From positions 186,001-250,000 of the forward strand of contig VWYX01000253.1 of NCBI GenBank assembly GCA_013396525.1: a stretch of 64,000 nucleotides of DNA, given 5' to 3'. The notes beneath the pieces are model-generated. The model was not told where the DNA came from and searched no databases. It worked only from the letters and a program-made list of their open reading frames with translations. Source of the stretch: Chaetorhynchus papuensis (Eukaryota > Chordata > Aves > Passeriformes > Rhipiduridae). This document shows, piece by piece, positions 23,813 through 36,050 of the stretch. Position numbers and translations under genes: made by a program. How positions within the stretch are numbered: position 1 is the stretch's first letter; each line of letters starts with the position of its first letter.

Positions 23813-26049
23813 GGTGATGCATTTCTGTGTCAGGGATGTGCTGTCCTCGAGAGCTTTCTCTCCTCAAGTGGGCGGGAGCCAGCAGATTTCCTCCAGCCCT
23901 TGTATCTGCCTCCATGACACAAACTCTCTGTCTTCTTGGATGAGCTCCTGGCCAGCTGCCCCTGTGTGGGACTGTGGGTGTGCGTGGCCCAGCTGGGAGG
24001 AGCAGCAGGGCATGAGGAATAGGGACAGGAGCTAAAAAGTGACCCTGGTCCCTAAAAGGGACCCTTTGGAGCACCTTTTGTCTTTTTTTCTCCGACTTCA
24101 GTGTTGCACAAATGTGCTCACCTTCCTGTCGACAGGCTGCTCCACTGGGATGTGTGCCTGACACCAAGGCTCCCAGCTGAGGAATGTCAGATCCTCCCGG
24201 ATGCAGCCATTGATTCTCACTCTTCTCACCTTACAAGTGCCAGCTTTCTATTTTTACTAACAGCTTCAGAGCATTCAGCAGCCATGAACCATTCCTGCCT
24301 CAGCTTGTGAGCCAAAATGCTTGGAATCTACAAAAATCCATGGCTACAGCAGGGTCTGGTCTGGTTATGGGTGAAAACTCTGTCTTTTTTACCCAAAACA
24401 TTGGGCAGTTTGAATTGTGAAACTGGAGTGGTTCCCCAGGGTTTGTGTGGCAGGGGTGACCTGCCAGGCATGTCGATGAGACAAGTAGCTCTGCAGCCTG
24501 CCTTTGGAATGCGAGTCAGCCATTCAGGCTCATTTCTTAATCCTTCACTTGCAGCTAATTATGATGCAGCCAGACTTCTGTTTTACCCTTTTCCTCCCTT
24601 TTCTGTTGGCACAGGGTGAGGGTGGGATCGCTGGGGTAGGGACCTTTGTTAAGGCTTGGTATCAGTGCCCTGGTTAAAGGCCAGGCTTGTGATATTCTGA
24701 CCTTCCCAGGGTGATCCCAGTGATCCTGGAGTGATCCCAGCATGATCCACTCCTACAGCTTGCATGCAATGCATCAGCATTGGTGTGTGTGTCCTTCCCA
24801 CAGGGTTATTTCCTGTGAACCTTCCCCAGGCTCCCAGCATGAATAGCTCCTTCCCATCCTGCTGCCTGGGCAGAGGCTTTGGGGAGGGATGGGGCTGAGG
24901 GGGAAAGCATGGAACATCCCTTCCTTCAGGAGAGGTTTCCTGGTCACCTGTAATTTCCCCCAGAGCAGTGTGAATTTTCAGGGATTAAACCCTGACGTGT
25001 CAGCCTGCGTCATTCCCAGGATCTCTGCAGGGACAGGGAGCTGGTGATGTGCTGAAGGCATGTAAGGAGTGGGTCAGGCTCTTTGCACTGGGAATCTGGG
25101 GATGGAAAAGAGATTTTGGTCACAAGGTTGGGAAGGGATGTGATCCCTCTAGGGCTGATTTTCTCATGCCTCATTCAGATGCTGTGCCAGGCGTTTTGTG
25201 GCATTGTCCTGGCTGGTTCCCAGGCTCGGCTGTAAACCTCTTTTGAGACTGAGGGATGCAAAGGCATAGTTTTCCCTGCAGAACTGCATCCTTTTCCCTT
25301 GGGGCAGAAAGTCGCCTGCTTTGTCGTGGGGTTTCAGCTCTGTTTGCTGAGTGATGACTGGCAGCTTCTCCCGCCGCCAGGGCCAGCGTTGGCTCTCTTG
25401 GTTGCGTGGCAAAGGCTCCTTTGTCAGACGGGCTGGGATGGGGCCAGCCCGGTGCTGGGTGCCAGGCACACAGGTCCTGCTAGCCCAGACCTCCAAGAGC
25501 TTGGCTTGGCGCGTTCCAGCTGCTGATCAGATTATTTGGGGGCCGGTGAGTGTGCCAGGGTGAAACCTGGAGCACAGTTTCTGCCCTGAAGAATTTATAA
25601 TTTAAAAGAAACCCAGCATGTGTGTGGAACTCCAAGGTTGTCTAAAATCCTGGTTACCTGAGTGGTGACACAGCAAAGCCAGGGAGGGTTGGATGTCTGG
25701 GGAAGGCAGAGTGGTTTATCACCTCGCACGAGGTCCCTGCGTGCAGCCACCAGCACTGACCACGGCTGGGACGGTTCTCCCAGCCACAGCAGCAGTGTTG
25801 GGTGTAAGTGGTTCCAGTCGGGCCAGTTCTTGTGATGCCCATGAGCTGATGTGTGCGGGAGCTGGAGGGGTGTCTGGAAAAAGGTTGGGGGAGTGTCTGT
25901 CCTGTCTGTCACTGGCTACTCACAGTGGGATGTGCCCAGCTGCTTGTGTCTGGTACCTCCCAGGCTGTCGTGCACAGGAATTTGGGGGGCCAGGAGCATG
26001 AACTGCCCGTGCTGCTCTGTCGTGCTCACCTGCTTCTGTCCCCACAGCG

Positions 26050-27312
<1,263 letters not shown>

Positions 27313-27925
27313 GCGGCCCCAGCTGGCACCTGCACCGGCACCTGGCTGCCCTGCCCGGGGAGAGAGTGCTGGCAGACTGCCCAAGCAGACCTTGTGGTGC
27401 CACTACCTGCCCTGAACCCTTTGCACCAGAGCTGCCACCCACGCTCGCGGGGTGTCCCTGCGACATTCCGGGGCCATGAGGGGCCAGTGCTTTCAGTGCC
27501 TGCTGCTCTGCATGGGCCGGGTGTTTGTGTTGCTCCCCGTGTCACCCCGTGTTGTACCGAGCTCCCTGGTTTTGCCTTTCCCATGGGAATTGCTGCGGTG
27601 TTCACTCTCCTTCCCCAGCTCTGGGCAGGTGCCACAGAAGCGGGAGGTGCTGGTCACAGCTCACGTGTGGGGTGTGCCAGGCCCTCGGTGTGCTCTGCCT
27701 GCTCTCGTTGGCCGTGCAGGCAGCACACACCAGTGTTACAGACTTGCCCGGGCAGCTTTAGCCTGTCTGTGAGCAGAGCTGGGCTCAGCTGCTGCCCGGA
27801 GCTCTCCTCCCAGGATGTGTGCCCAGCTCTGCCGGGATCGCTGCCTCCGAGTCTGCCTTGGTCACGGACTTGGCAGCAGTAAACCGAACTGCGTAATTGG
27901 GAGAATAAATGCAAACCAGTATTTT
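27313..27925 (+). other. RHOC: RHOC 3' UTR
   Basis: GC-rich sequence follows the stop codon up to a single clear AATAAA signal at 27903. The overlapping open frames here are by-products of GC richness. Confidence 0.8.
27903..27908 (+). terminator. RHOC: RHOC poly(A) signal
   Basis: An AATAAA hexamer lies about 590 bases after the RHOC stop. It is followed by a T/G-rich stretch (tttgcttgcgtgttcttc) consistent with a downstream cleavage element. Confidence 0.8.
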
Positions 27926-28299
27926 AGTAATTGTAACTTTGCTTGCGTGTTCTTCTGGCTCTCCTTCGTGCCCCTTGCTGCTCAAGGCTTCTGCCTGGGG
28001 CTCGGGGCCGTGTGCTGCAGGGTGAGGACTTGCCTGGCCCCCAGCCCCTCTTGCTTCGGCTGCTGGTGGAGGATCAAGGCTCAGTAGCCTGTGCTTGCTA
28101 AAGAGCCCGGAAGCAGCTTACGTGGGAAGGGCCAGGCAGGAGCTTCCCAGCTGTACCCAGTCCCTGGGTGATGGGCAGTGCTGTCACTGCTGGAGCCATG
28201 CTGCCTCTGGAGCAGGTCGGGACAGGGCTGCAGTGAGCCTGATGCTGCTCTGGAAGCCCTGTCTGTGGTAGCAAGGCCCACCCAGGACTCAACAATACA

Positions 28300-29004
28300 C
28301 TGCTTTTCTCTAAACATTTATTCCAGGGAAACAAAGTGCCTGCACAGCCATGCCAGCTCTCAGGCCAGGCAGCTGCCCAGTGGAGAACCGAGCCAGCCTG
28401 CCCCAGGCCAGGTCCCTGCCTGCCCCAGTCACCCATCATAGCGGCACTGAGCTCCCCTGTGCACCCAGTGATGCTCTTCGGAGGCCAGAGTCTCCAGGCT
28501 TAAGCCTTTCACTTAATGGTGAGACCAGTCACAGAGAATTGTTTTGCCACAGACATGTCAAAGATTAAAATGGAGAGTTGTCCCAGTCTGATGCTGGTGT
28601 GAGCCTCGTGGCTGGCAGCAAAGGCTGGCAACACCCTCTGGTCTGGTGGGTTCAGCCCCATCTCCACAGGGATGCATGGAGAGCCCTGGGACTGAGACAG
28701 AAAGAGCAGGAGCTGCTGTAGGCCAGGGACAGGATGAGGGGGATGCAGCTCCGTGGGGCTTCTCCTCCCTTCCCAGGTGGGTTTCCTGCAGAGAAACCTC
28801 ATGGCAGAGCTGGCCCCTGACTTAGGGAGACATGCAAGCCCCAGGCAAAACCCATTGTAAGCCCCGTTGCATTTGGGGCAGGAGAAGCCTCCCAGTGCTC
28901 CAGCTGTAACCCTGGCCATGCTGGTGCCCCAGGGTGCTGGCCTGACCAGCATCCTGCTGCTGTCAGGGCCCCGCTGGCAGTGCCCAGCTCTGCTCACCCG
29001 GGTA
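28300..29004 (-). other. MOV10: MOV10 3' UTR
   Basis: This lies between the MOV10 stop codon at 29005 and its poly(A) signal. No conserved coding frame continues past the stop; the longer human C-terminal tail is not encoded here. Confidence 0.7.
28317..28322 (-). terminator. MOV10: MOV10 poly(A) signal
   Basis: On the minus strand an AATAAA lies about 680 bases after the MOV10 stop codon. Together with the RHOC signal at 27903 it bounds a short convergent intergenic stretch of about 410 bases. Confidence 0.8.
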
Positions 29005-32000
29005 CTAAACGTTGAGCTGCAGCATGTGGAGGTCGTCCGCGATTCTGTCCTCAGCTGTGCTCTCATCCTCGTAGGGGTAACCTGTGTAGCCGCCCTCCTC
29101 CTTGCAGTACCTGAGGAACCTGCAGGTGCAGAGGCAGGGGAGCACGAGGGGGCACCGGCCTCACTGCTCCATGGCAGGGGGCATGGCCAGGCAGCAGGAC
29201 AGGGCACATGCTGGTGAGCAGTGTCTGTGGCAGGGGCCAGAGCAGCTCACCTGTGCCAGTGCTGGTCCTTGCTGAGCACAGCTGGATTACCCACCACGAT
29301 CAACAGAGCCTTGGCCCTGGTGATGGCCACATTAAGTCTCTGAAGAGGACAAACGAGAGGGCTTTACCTGGCTGCAGCACTTCTCATCCTCTCCCAGCTC
29401 CACCTGGCTGCAGGCAGCTCTGGTGTGGCACTGAGCACCCAGAGCAGCTCTACCTGCCTGTGAGAACCAGAGGGAAGAAGGGGATGCCAAGGAAGAAGGG
29501 TCTGCTTGGGGCAATGTGGTACCTTGGGGTTCTTGAGGAAGCCCAGCCTGAAGGTCTGGTCGAACTGGAGGTACGTGCTGCAGCTGCGCACGGTGGAGAT
29601 GAGGATCACGTGCCGCTCCTGGCCCTGGAACTCCTCCACAGAGCCCACCTGGGGCAGGGACAGCAGGTGAGGGGCCAGGAGCACCCCTGGGCTGGGGCTG
29701 GCAGGGCTCCCTCCTCCTGCGGCAGGGTGTGCTCCTCTCCCCTCCATGCTCAGGACCTACCTTCAACTGGCTGATGTCCGGCAGCTTCTGCAGATCCGGA
29801 TCCAGGGAGGTGATGGCTTTCCGGATCTTCTCTACCTGAGCGGAGGCATGTGGCAAAGTCCAGCCACGCAGGGCCATCCTTGTGCCAGCCCTGGGGCTGC
29901 CATCCATCCCAGTGTTCCCTGTCCCTTGGGGAGGTCTCTGCCTATGCCCTGCCTGCAGAGCTGTGTCCCTCACCTGCTTCCTGTAGGGAGAAATGATGCC
30001 GATCTCCTTGGGGGACACAGTGGGGCAGCTTCTCTTGCCCTGGCTCTGCAGCAGCTTCTTGAGGTAGTGGACCAGGACCTCAATTTCGGCCGTGTTGAAG
30101 AATGAGGGGCTCTTGGCCTCTCTCTGGTCTTCCCCACAAACCCCATGGAAGATGATGGGGAAGCCCTGGGGATGGAGAACATTTGGCTCTGCTCTGCCTG
30201 TGCCTCGGGGATCCCCCTGGGCCAGTCCCTGCTGCGCCCCTCACTTTTTTGGGAAGCTCCTCCCAGGTACAATACAGATTCCGGATGTCAAGCCCGTCGC
30301 TCTTGCACGCCTTCAGCTCGTTGTCGTAGAAGAGCTCGTTGGGGATCCTGAGAATGGCCTCATGGGACCTGGCAGAGGCAGGACAGTGCCTGGGGTGGGT
30401 GCCATGTGGGTCCAGAACCCTCTCAGGCACCGTGCAACCGGGACAGCAGGTGCACTCCCATCTCCCACACCAGCTGGGCCACTACGAGGCTCTGGGGGAC
30501 AAATCCTGGAGAGCCATGCTCACCAATCCTGCCTGGCTCAATCCCTTCCTGCACCATCCCTGTCCCCACCTGTAGTTCCAGAGCAGTTTGGTGATGAACT
30601 GTGGGTTGTATCCTCCGCTTGACTTCTTGTACAGGGGGTTGTGCAGCATCAGCCTCTCCAACAATGAGGTGCCTGTGCCCAGTGATATCCTGTGGCTCCC
30701 TGCAAGGCCACTCAGCCCCCGTGGGGTGCCTGCAGCACTCCCACCCCTCTCCCTACTCACCCAAACCATGCTGGATGGCCAGTGGTGAGGTCAGAACAGG
30801 GCCCAGCTGCTTGGGGTCTCCTGCCAGCACCAGCTGCCCCCCATTGGGGTTGGTCTCCTTGTCCATGGGAGCCAGGAGCCCTGGGAACAGGAAGAGCTCA
30901 GTGGGGAATGGGAGGGACACCAGGGTGTGCAGAGATGCTGATCCTTGAGACAACAGCCGGGCACCACTCACCTGCGATGGCGACCACGCTCTCTGGCTCT
31001 ACCGCATGGCCACACTCGTCAATGAAGACGTGGGAGAAAAACCCAGGGGGGAAGTTGGCTGACACCAGCCTGGAGGAGAGGTGGAATGAGGCTGTCTCAG
31101 CATCCTGCCCCACCTGGCCATCCTTCCTCTCTTACCTTTCATCCTCATCCTTCCACAGAGGAAGGATTCCCCTGCTGCTGCCTGCCCTCCTCCCACCCCT
31201 CCCCCCTGAATCCCAGAAGGACTGCCTTCACAGCCTGGCTGCAAGGCAGGCCTGAGTCCACCTGCCACAGGTGCTGGGGACAATCCCAGCTCCTCTGACC
31301 TTCCTGCTGTCACCAGTGTGGTGATGATGATCCGGTAGTGCCTCAGGTGCTCCTTGCTTGGGTACACGTAGCTGCCCTGCTCATCATCCCAGTTGCAGCA
31401 GGGCTGGAGTGCAGACATTGGGTGAGGTCCCCCTATCCCGGGGGATGCCAGCCCAGATGTGCTGTCAGGATTTCAGGGTGGAGGGGCAGGGACCTACCAT
31501 GATATCAGCGGGCACTTCCCTGTAGCTCCTGGAGCTGGCAATGAGCCTGTAGATGTTCTGAGGGGCAATGTCCTTGATGAGGCACTGACACAGCAGGTCT
31601 GTGGCACTGTTGGAGGGGGCACAGGCCAAGATACGGGCATCCTTGAAGCATGTCCACACCTGGGTGGGAGGAGGAGGTGACAGCATTAAGCCCCATGGGC
31701 GAAAGTGGGCAGCAATGCTCAGGGCTGGATTTGGGCACTGGCCACTCACCTGCTTGATGGCCTCCACCATAGTGACTGTCTTGCCAGTGCCAGGGGGGCC
31801 AAAGATGAGGTATGGGGCTGGCCGGGACATCCCTGTCACGATGTGGGTCACGGCTCTGCACTGCTCCTCGTTGGTCTCCAGCTTGCGGTTAAACCACCTG
31901 TGGGAGCAGAGGCTGCGCTGCTGGAGCCCCATCGCCTCCATCCCTTGGACCCTTCCACCCTGCAGAACTGGGGACTCACCGGGGCTGGAAGGGGCCTGGG

Positions 32001-34925
32001 AAGAGGGACTTGTGGCAGGAGGCAGAGGGGAAGAGGAGGCTGGACAAGCCACGGCGCATGGCCAGGACTGCAGCCCGATGCTGGACCTGCAGTGGCAGCC
32101 GGCTGAAGGTGAAGGTCACATCAAACTTCAAGTTCTTCACAAACTTCTTCTGCAGCCTGGGAAGGAGAGGTATGAGCAGGGCACGGGGCACTCTCCCATG
32201 CCCTCCTGTCTCTTTCCAACCTGCTCCCAGCCCTTGGCATCTCTGAGAAAAGGCTGCTGGGAGCAGACGTCACTCACTTGGAGGAGAAGCCCAGCCTGAC
32301 CTTCTCCAGTTCCACGCTGTGCACGTAGCCCTTGTACCGGATGAGTGGGGAGTGGTCCCGCTCCCTGCTCAGGTGGGCAAAGAGGTGGTCCCCTCTCAGC
32401 AGGGACGGGCGGTTCTCGGCCACGCCAGGCACCTGTGCCAGAGGGCCAGTGTGATGCCAGGCACGCTGGGAGTGCCAGTGTTATGCCAGCACCCCTCACC
32501 CCCCCTACGCACATCGAGAACCAGCAGCACCCTGTCCTGCACCATGGTCACATCCTGCATGTCGTAGCGCCGGATGTCCACCTCCATCTGGATCTCCTCC
32601 AGGTGCAGCAGCAGCTGGAATTTCTGGCGGTAGTTCTCAGCCTGCAGAGGTGCTTCCAGCAGCGAGCTGAGGGCAGCAGCATTGTCATTGTCCCAGGGAC
32701 AGCTTGGCCCTCAGGGAACACCTCAGCATTGCTCTCAGCCCTTGGCACTCACCGCATGGCAGCCCAGCTGGAGCTGGCACTGGTGTTGGGTCCAAGCAGG
32801 ATCGTGTCCTTGAGGCTCTGTGGGTACTGGTAGGTGCCCAGAGGGATTTCCCTCTCCAATTTGTTTTTCAGGGAGCTGGGTGGAGGGCACAGCAGTGCTG
32901 AAGGGACTGCATAACATCCCCAACCCCACTGTCACCAGCCATCGGACAAGGTTGAAGCACTGTCCTGTGGTGCCAGACAGCCAAGGAGCTGAACCTTGTC
33001 CTGGCTGGAGAACAGGCTGTGCCCTTCTGCTCAGGATGGCAGCAGGTGACTTCACCACAAACCTGGCAGGGGGGATGCCATCCTCAGTGATGACTGTGAC
33101 ATGGCGCTGGAGGCTGGCCTCGTAAGGCTGGAAAGGTGCCGAGGGCCCCAGGTCCTTGGCCAGCTGGCTCTCGGCAATGGCAGCAACATAGCGTGAGATG
33201 CTGAAGGGCTCGTCTGGCTCCTTGGTGAACTCGAAGAAGACCACAGCACTGAAGTGCCCATTGCAGGTGGTGAGGCACCGCACCTGGATGGGGTACATGC
33301 CACCTGCGGGGTGAAGAGGTGAGATTGAGTCCTGCATCCTCTCTGCGGGGCAGGGCACAGGGCAGGGATGGGACGGGATGATGGGACCCTACCTGGGTGT
33401 AACAGCAGGGACTGGCCCTGCATTGCCCCTTGCTCATCGGTGAAGGAGAGCTCCTGTGACTGCTGGCGTGGCTGGAACTGCTGCAGTGTCACCACCTCTG
33501 TCCCACAGTTCTGCACCAGGACAGTGACTGTTCGGGGCTCACCCGGCACCACTGGGAAGCGGATATTCCCATTGCCCTGGTCATAGTCTGAGACGATCTC
33601 TATCCCGTGCTTCCCACGAATGAGCTCAGCCCTGTGGGGAGGGAGGGTCAGGCTTTCCCAGCTGGCATGGGGGATCCAGGGGTCATGCCAAGGCAGGGTG
33701 CTGCTGGTCGTACCACTGCTTGGCATAGATCTGGGGCATTTGTGGAGTGGAGCTGAGCTGCTGTCCTGAGGCAGACGTGGACACGGACGTCTGTGCATTC
33801 GTTCTGGGTCTCCGGTACTGGTCTGCCACCACCACACGCCTCTTCACCTGCAAGGAGCAGCCAGAAATAGGGCGGCCCCGGGGTCCTGCCAGGGACTCCT
33901 GAGGAGCCAGTACTGGTGAACACTGCCACTGCATGAACTCACCTTGAATTTCACCACCTCTCCACGCACCTGCACCTGCTGGGTTGTCTTCAGCGCATAC
34001 AAGATGCTGGAAAACCTGGGTGTCTTTGCGTCAGTCCTGCAGAGACAAGGGAGAGGGTTTGTATGGGACAGAGTGTGGCTCGGCTGCCATAGGCACAGGC
34101 AGCTGAGGTGAGGCAAGTGAGAAGATGAAGCAGGTCACTGAGGCTGCGGTGAGGGAGTTCTCAGTGGGTCCCCTCTGCTCCAGGAGAGGAAGAAGGACTT
34201 TGCCTTCTCATTGACCTGTGCAAATCTTACATCCCTGCTGGCTGCTCCAGCAATTCCATGCTGTGCCATTGTTGTTCCAGCTGTGCCATAGCCATTCCAG
34301 CTGTGCCATAGCCATTCCAGCTGTCTCACTGCATCACTGCCTGGCCCTGACAGCCATGCAGTCCCTGTCCATGCTAGTGCTCAGGAGCTGAGCTGGCACA
34401 AATGGTGGCCCCAGCAGTGATGACTCCCCAGGTACCTCCTCCCAGTCCCACCAGTGCACTGAACCCTGGCTTTGCCAATGATTAACAGTGGTAATATTGC
34501 ACAAGGGCCAGTGTGATTGGTGTCAGCAGGGTGAGGTGGGGGAGTGTGGTGGGCAGTGGGTGTCTAAGGCCGTCCCCAGGGAGCTGATGGGGGCCCATGG
34601 AGCTGGGGATCATCCCAGCAGGGCTTTGGTGAGACAGAGGAGCTTGGAGACCCCAGTGATGCTGCTGGGGACCAGTGATGCTGGCCAGGCACCGGGGATG
34701 CTGGCCCGGGGATTAGGAGATGCTGGTCGGGGAGAATGGGCCAGGAGCCCGTTCCGGCTGATGCTGCTCGGGTCTGGCCGAGGGCTCTCACCTGCCCCGG
34801 AACTCCTGGTTGTAGATGGTCCGCAGCGTTTCCCGCAGGCTCGTCTGCTCCCGGCCCGTGTCCCGCAGGAACTGCACGAATTGATCCCCCCACAGACTGG
34901 CCTCCGCCACGGTGAATCGCGACAT
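29005..34925 (-). CDS. MOV10: MOV10 RNA helicase (UPF1-like SF1)
   Basis: This is a 5'-to-3' RNA helicase linked to RISC, mRNA decay and restriction of retroelements and RNA viruses. I resolve 21 in-phase exons totalling 968 aa: 34792-34925, 33943-34036, 33714-33847, 33393-33631, 33063-33303, 32753-32875, 32513-32666, 32278-32432, 31980-32156, 31750-31897, 31498-31659, 31300-31403, 30972-31069, 30761-30880, 30570-30672, 30245-30368, 29974-30165, 29761-29835, 29523-29648, 29251-29339 and 29005-29119. Helicase motifs are I GPPGTGKT (exon 10), Ia ILACAPSNSATD, II FIDECGH (exon 13), III GDPKQLGP, IV ISPYRKQ, V VGSVEEFQGQE and VI VAITRAKALLIVVGNP. Motif II has Cys where human MOV10 has Ala. The protein ends soon after the GGYTGYP segment in a short acidic tail, so it lacks the longer human C-terminal extension; the N-terminal half aligns throughout but is more diverged. 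Confidence 0.96.
34275..34324 (+). repeat. 20-bp tandem repeat in MOV10 intron 1
   Basis: The unit ttccagctgtgccatagcca occurs at 34275 and 34295, followed by a half copy at 34315. A diverged relative (ttccatgctgtgccattg) lies just to the left. Confidence 0.9.
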
Positions 34926-35037
34926 GGTTGAGCCGAGCCGAGCCGTGCCGAGAGGTGCCGCGTCTAGGCGTGCCAGGTTAAGCCGGGCTGAGCTGGGCTG
35001 GGCTGGGCTGGGCTGGGCTGGGCTGAGCCGGGGCTGG
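34926..35037 (+). repeat. Pentanucleotide-type GGGCT/GAGCC repeat in MOV10 promoter/5' UTR
   Basis: Directly upstream of the MOV10 start codon are imperfect gagcc/gtgcc units. These are followed by about six perfect GGGCT units at about 34992-35023 and a ggggctggg tail. The tract lies between the start codon and the interferon-type element, so it is likely in the 5' UTR or core promoter. Confidence 0.85.
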
Positions 35038-35048
35038 GCGCGCAGCAA

Positions 35049-35064
35049 GAAACGAAAGCGAAAG
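35049..35064 (+). promoter_or_regulatory. IRF/ISRE-like element upstream of MOV10
   Basis: Three GAAA cores occur in series at 35049, 35054 and 35060. The last two form GAAAGCGAAA, which fits the GAAANNGAAA core bound by interferon regulatory factors and ISGF3. It lies 124 bases upstream of the MOV10 start codon. MOV10 is known to be interferon-inducible in other vertebrates. Binding here is inferred from the motif. Confidence 0.6.
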
Positions 35065-35069
35065 CGGCC

Positions 35070-36050
35070 GAGCAGCCGCGAGCCCGCCCGCCTGGCACGG
35101 GGGATGGAGGGGCCGGGACAGGGACAGCGGAGCCTGCTTAGAGAAGGCCGGGGGGGAGAAGGGCCAGGAGGCAGGCAGGGAACGAGTCAGTCTAAAGGAT
35201 GATTAGCTAAAGATTTGGAGAAGGACAAAGAGATAGAAACGCTCTTAAGGCTGGAACACTGGCTGGGAGCTACTTTCAGTGTAACTAAGGAGAAGACTAA
35301 CCTTGAGGCAGATAAAAGCTCTGTTGTGTGTGCAGAGCCTTATCTTAGGTCCTCCTTCAGCTTCACATTCTTGGAATTGCTGCAGCGATTTCCTGGATGG
35401 GTCCAGGGCCGCAGCCCACAGCACCTGAGGCCCGCATAACCTTTCATCTTCCCTGGGTGCTGCTGCAGGGAGGGGGGACCCTCTTAACAAACTGTCCTTG
35501 AGTAGCTCCATGCACAACTCTGTACAAACCCTCCAAAAAGCCCTGCTTTGTCCCCTGTAGGATACGACCAGGAGTGTTCTGAGGTAGGTGTTACAGTAAG
35601 ACACAGAGGATGAGTGGAATTGCCTCCTTGCTGCATTTTTTCCAGGGAGGAGCTGCATTAAAGCTCTGCAACTGTTTTTATTTTAATTTGGAAGCTCAGC
35701 TGTCCAGTTCCCATGTCTGTATACCAGGGTGGGAGCATCACCCATGGGTTTGGAGTGATACCACCCCTGCCTTAATGGTGGAATTGTTAAGGTTGGAGAA
35801 GACCTCTGAGATCATCAAAGTCCAACCATTAACCCAGCACTGCCACCGTGTTCACCAGTAAACCATGTCCTCAGGTGCCACATTCACCTTTTTGAACACC
35901 TTCAGGGTTGGTGACTCCACCACTTCCTAGCCTTCAGGAATTAATTGGAGTGAGACCATGAAAGAACAGACACAAATGGCTTTAAACAAAGACTGGTGTA
36001 TTTGCACTGGACTAGCTGATACAGAGGATGCCTGAGGGATGAATGGTCAG
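35070..36050. other. MOV10-CAPZA1 intergenic region
   Basis: About 1 kb lies between the MOV10 promoter and the CAPZA1 3' end (both genes on the minus strand). It contains one CR1 fragment and no gene. GC content falls across this stretch. Confidence 0.7.
35780..35931 (-). mobile_element. CR1 LINE fragment
   Basis: The blocks aaggttggagaagacctctg, agatcatcaaagtccaacca, cccagcactgcc and ggttggtgactccaccactt are the reverse complement of a CR1 subfamily tail common in birds. Confidence 0.85.

Larger units (their letters stand above)
18814..26047 (+). other. Presumed RHOC intron 1, no coding exon seen
   Basis: About 7.2 kb separates the candidate RHOC first exon from its first coding exon. It contains a G-rich tract near 18.84-19.30 kb, a long CR1 insertion near 22.25-22.83 kb, two CR1 tails and no recognisable coding sequence. 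Confidence 0.6.

Noticed and set aside
23277..24167. 296-codon minus-strand frame in the presumed RHOC intron
   Set aside because: Composition is low-complexity, it overlaps a CR1 tail and has no domain; a chance open frame.
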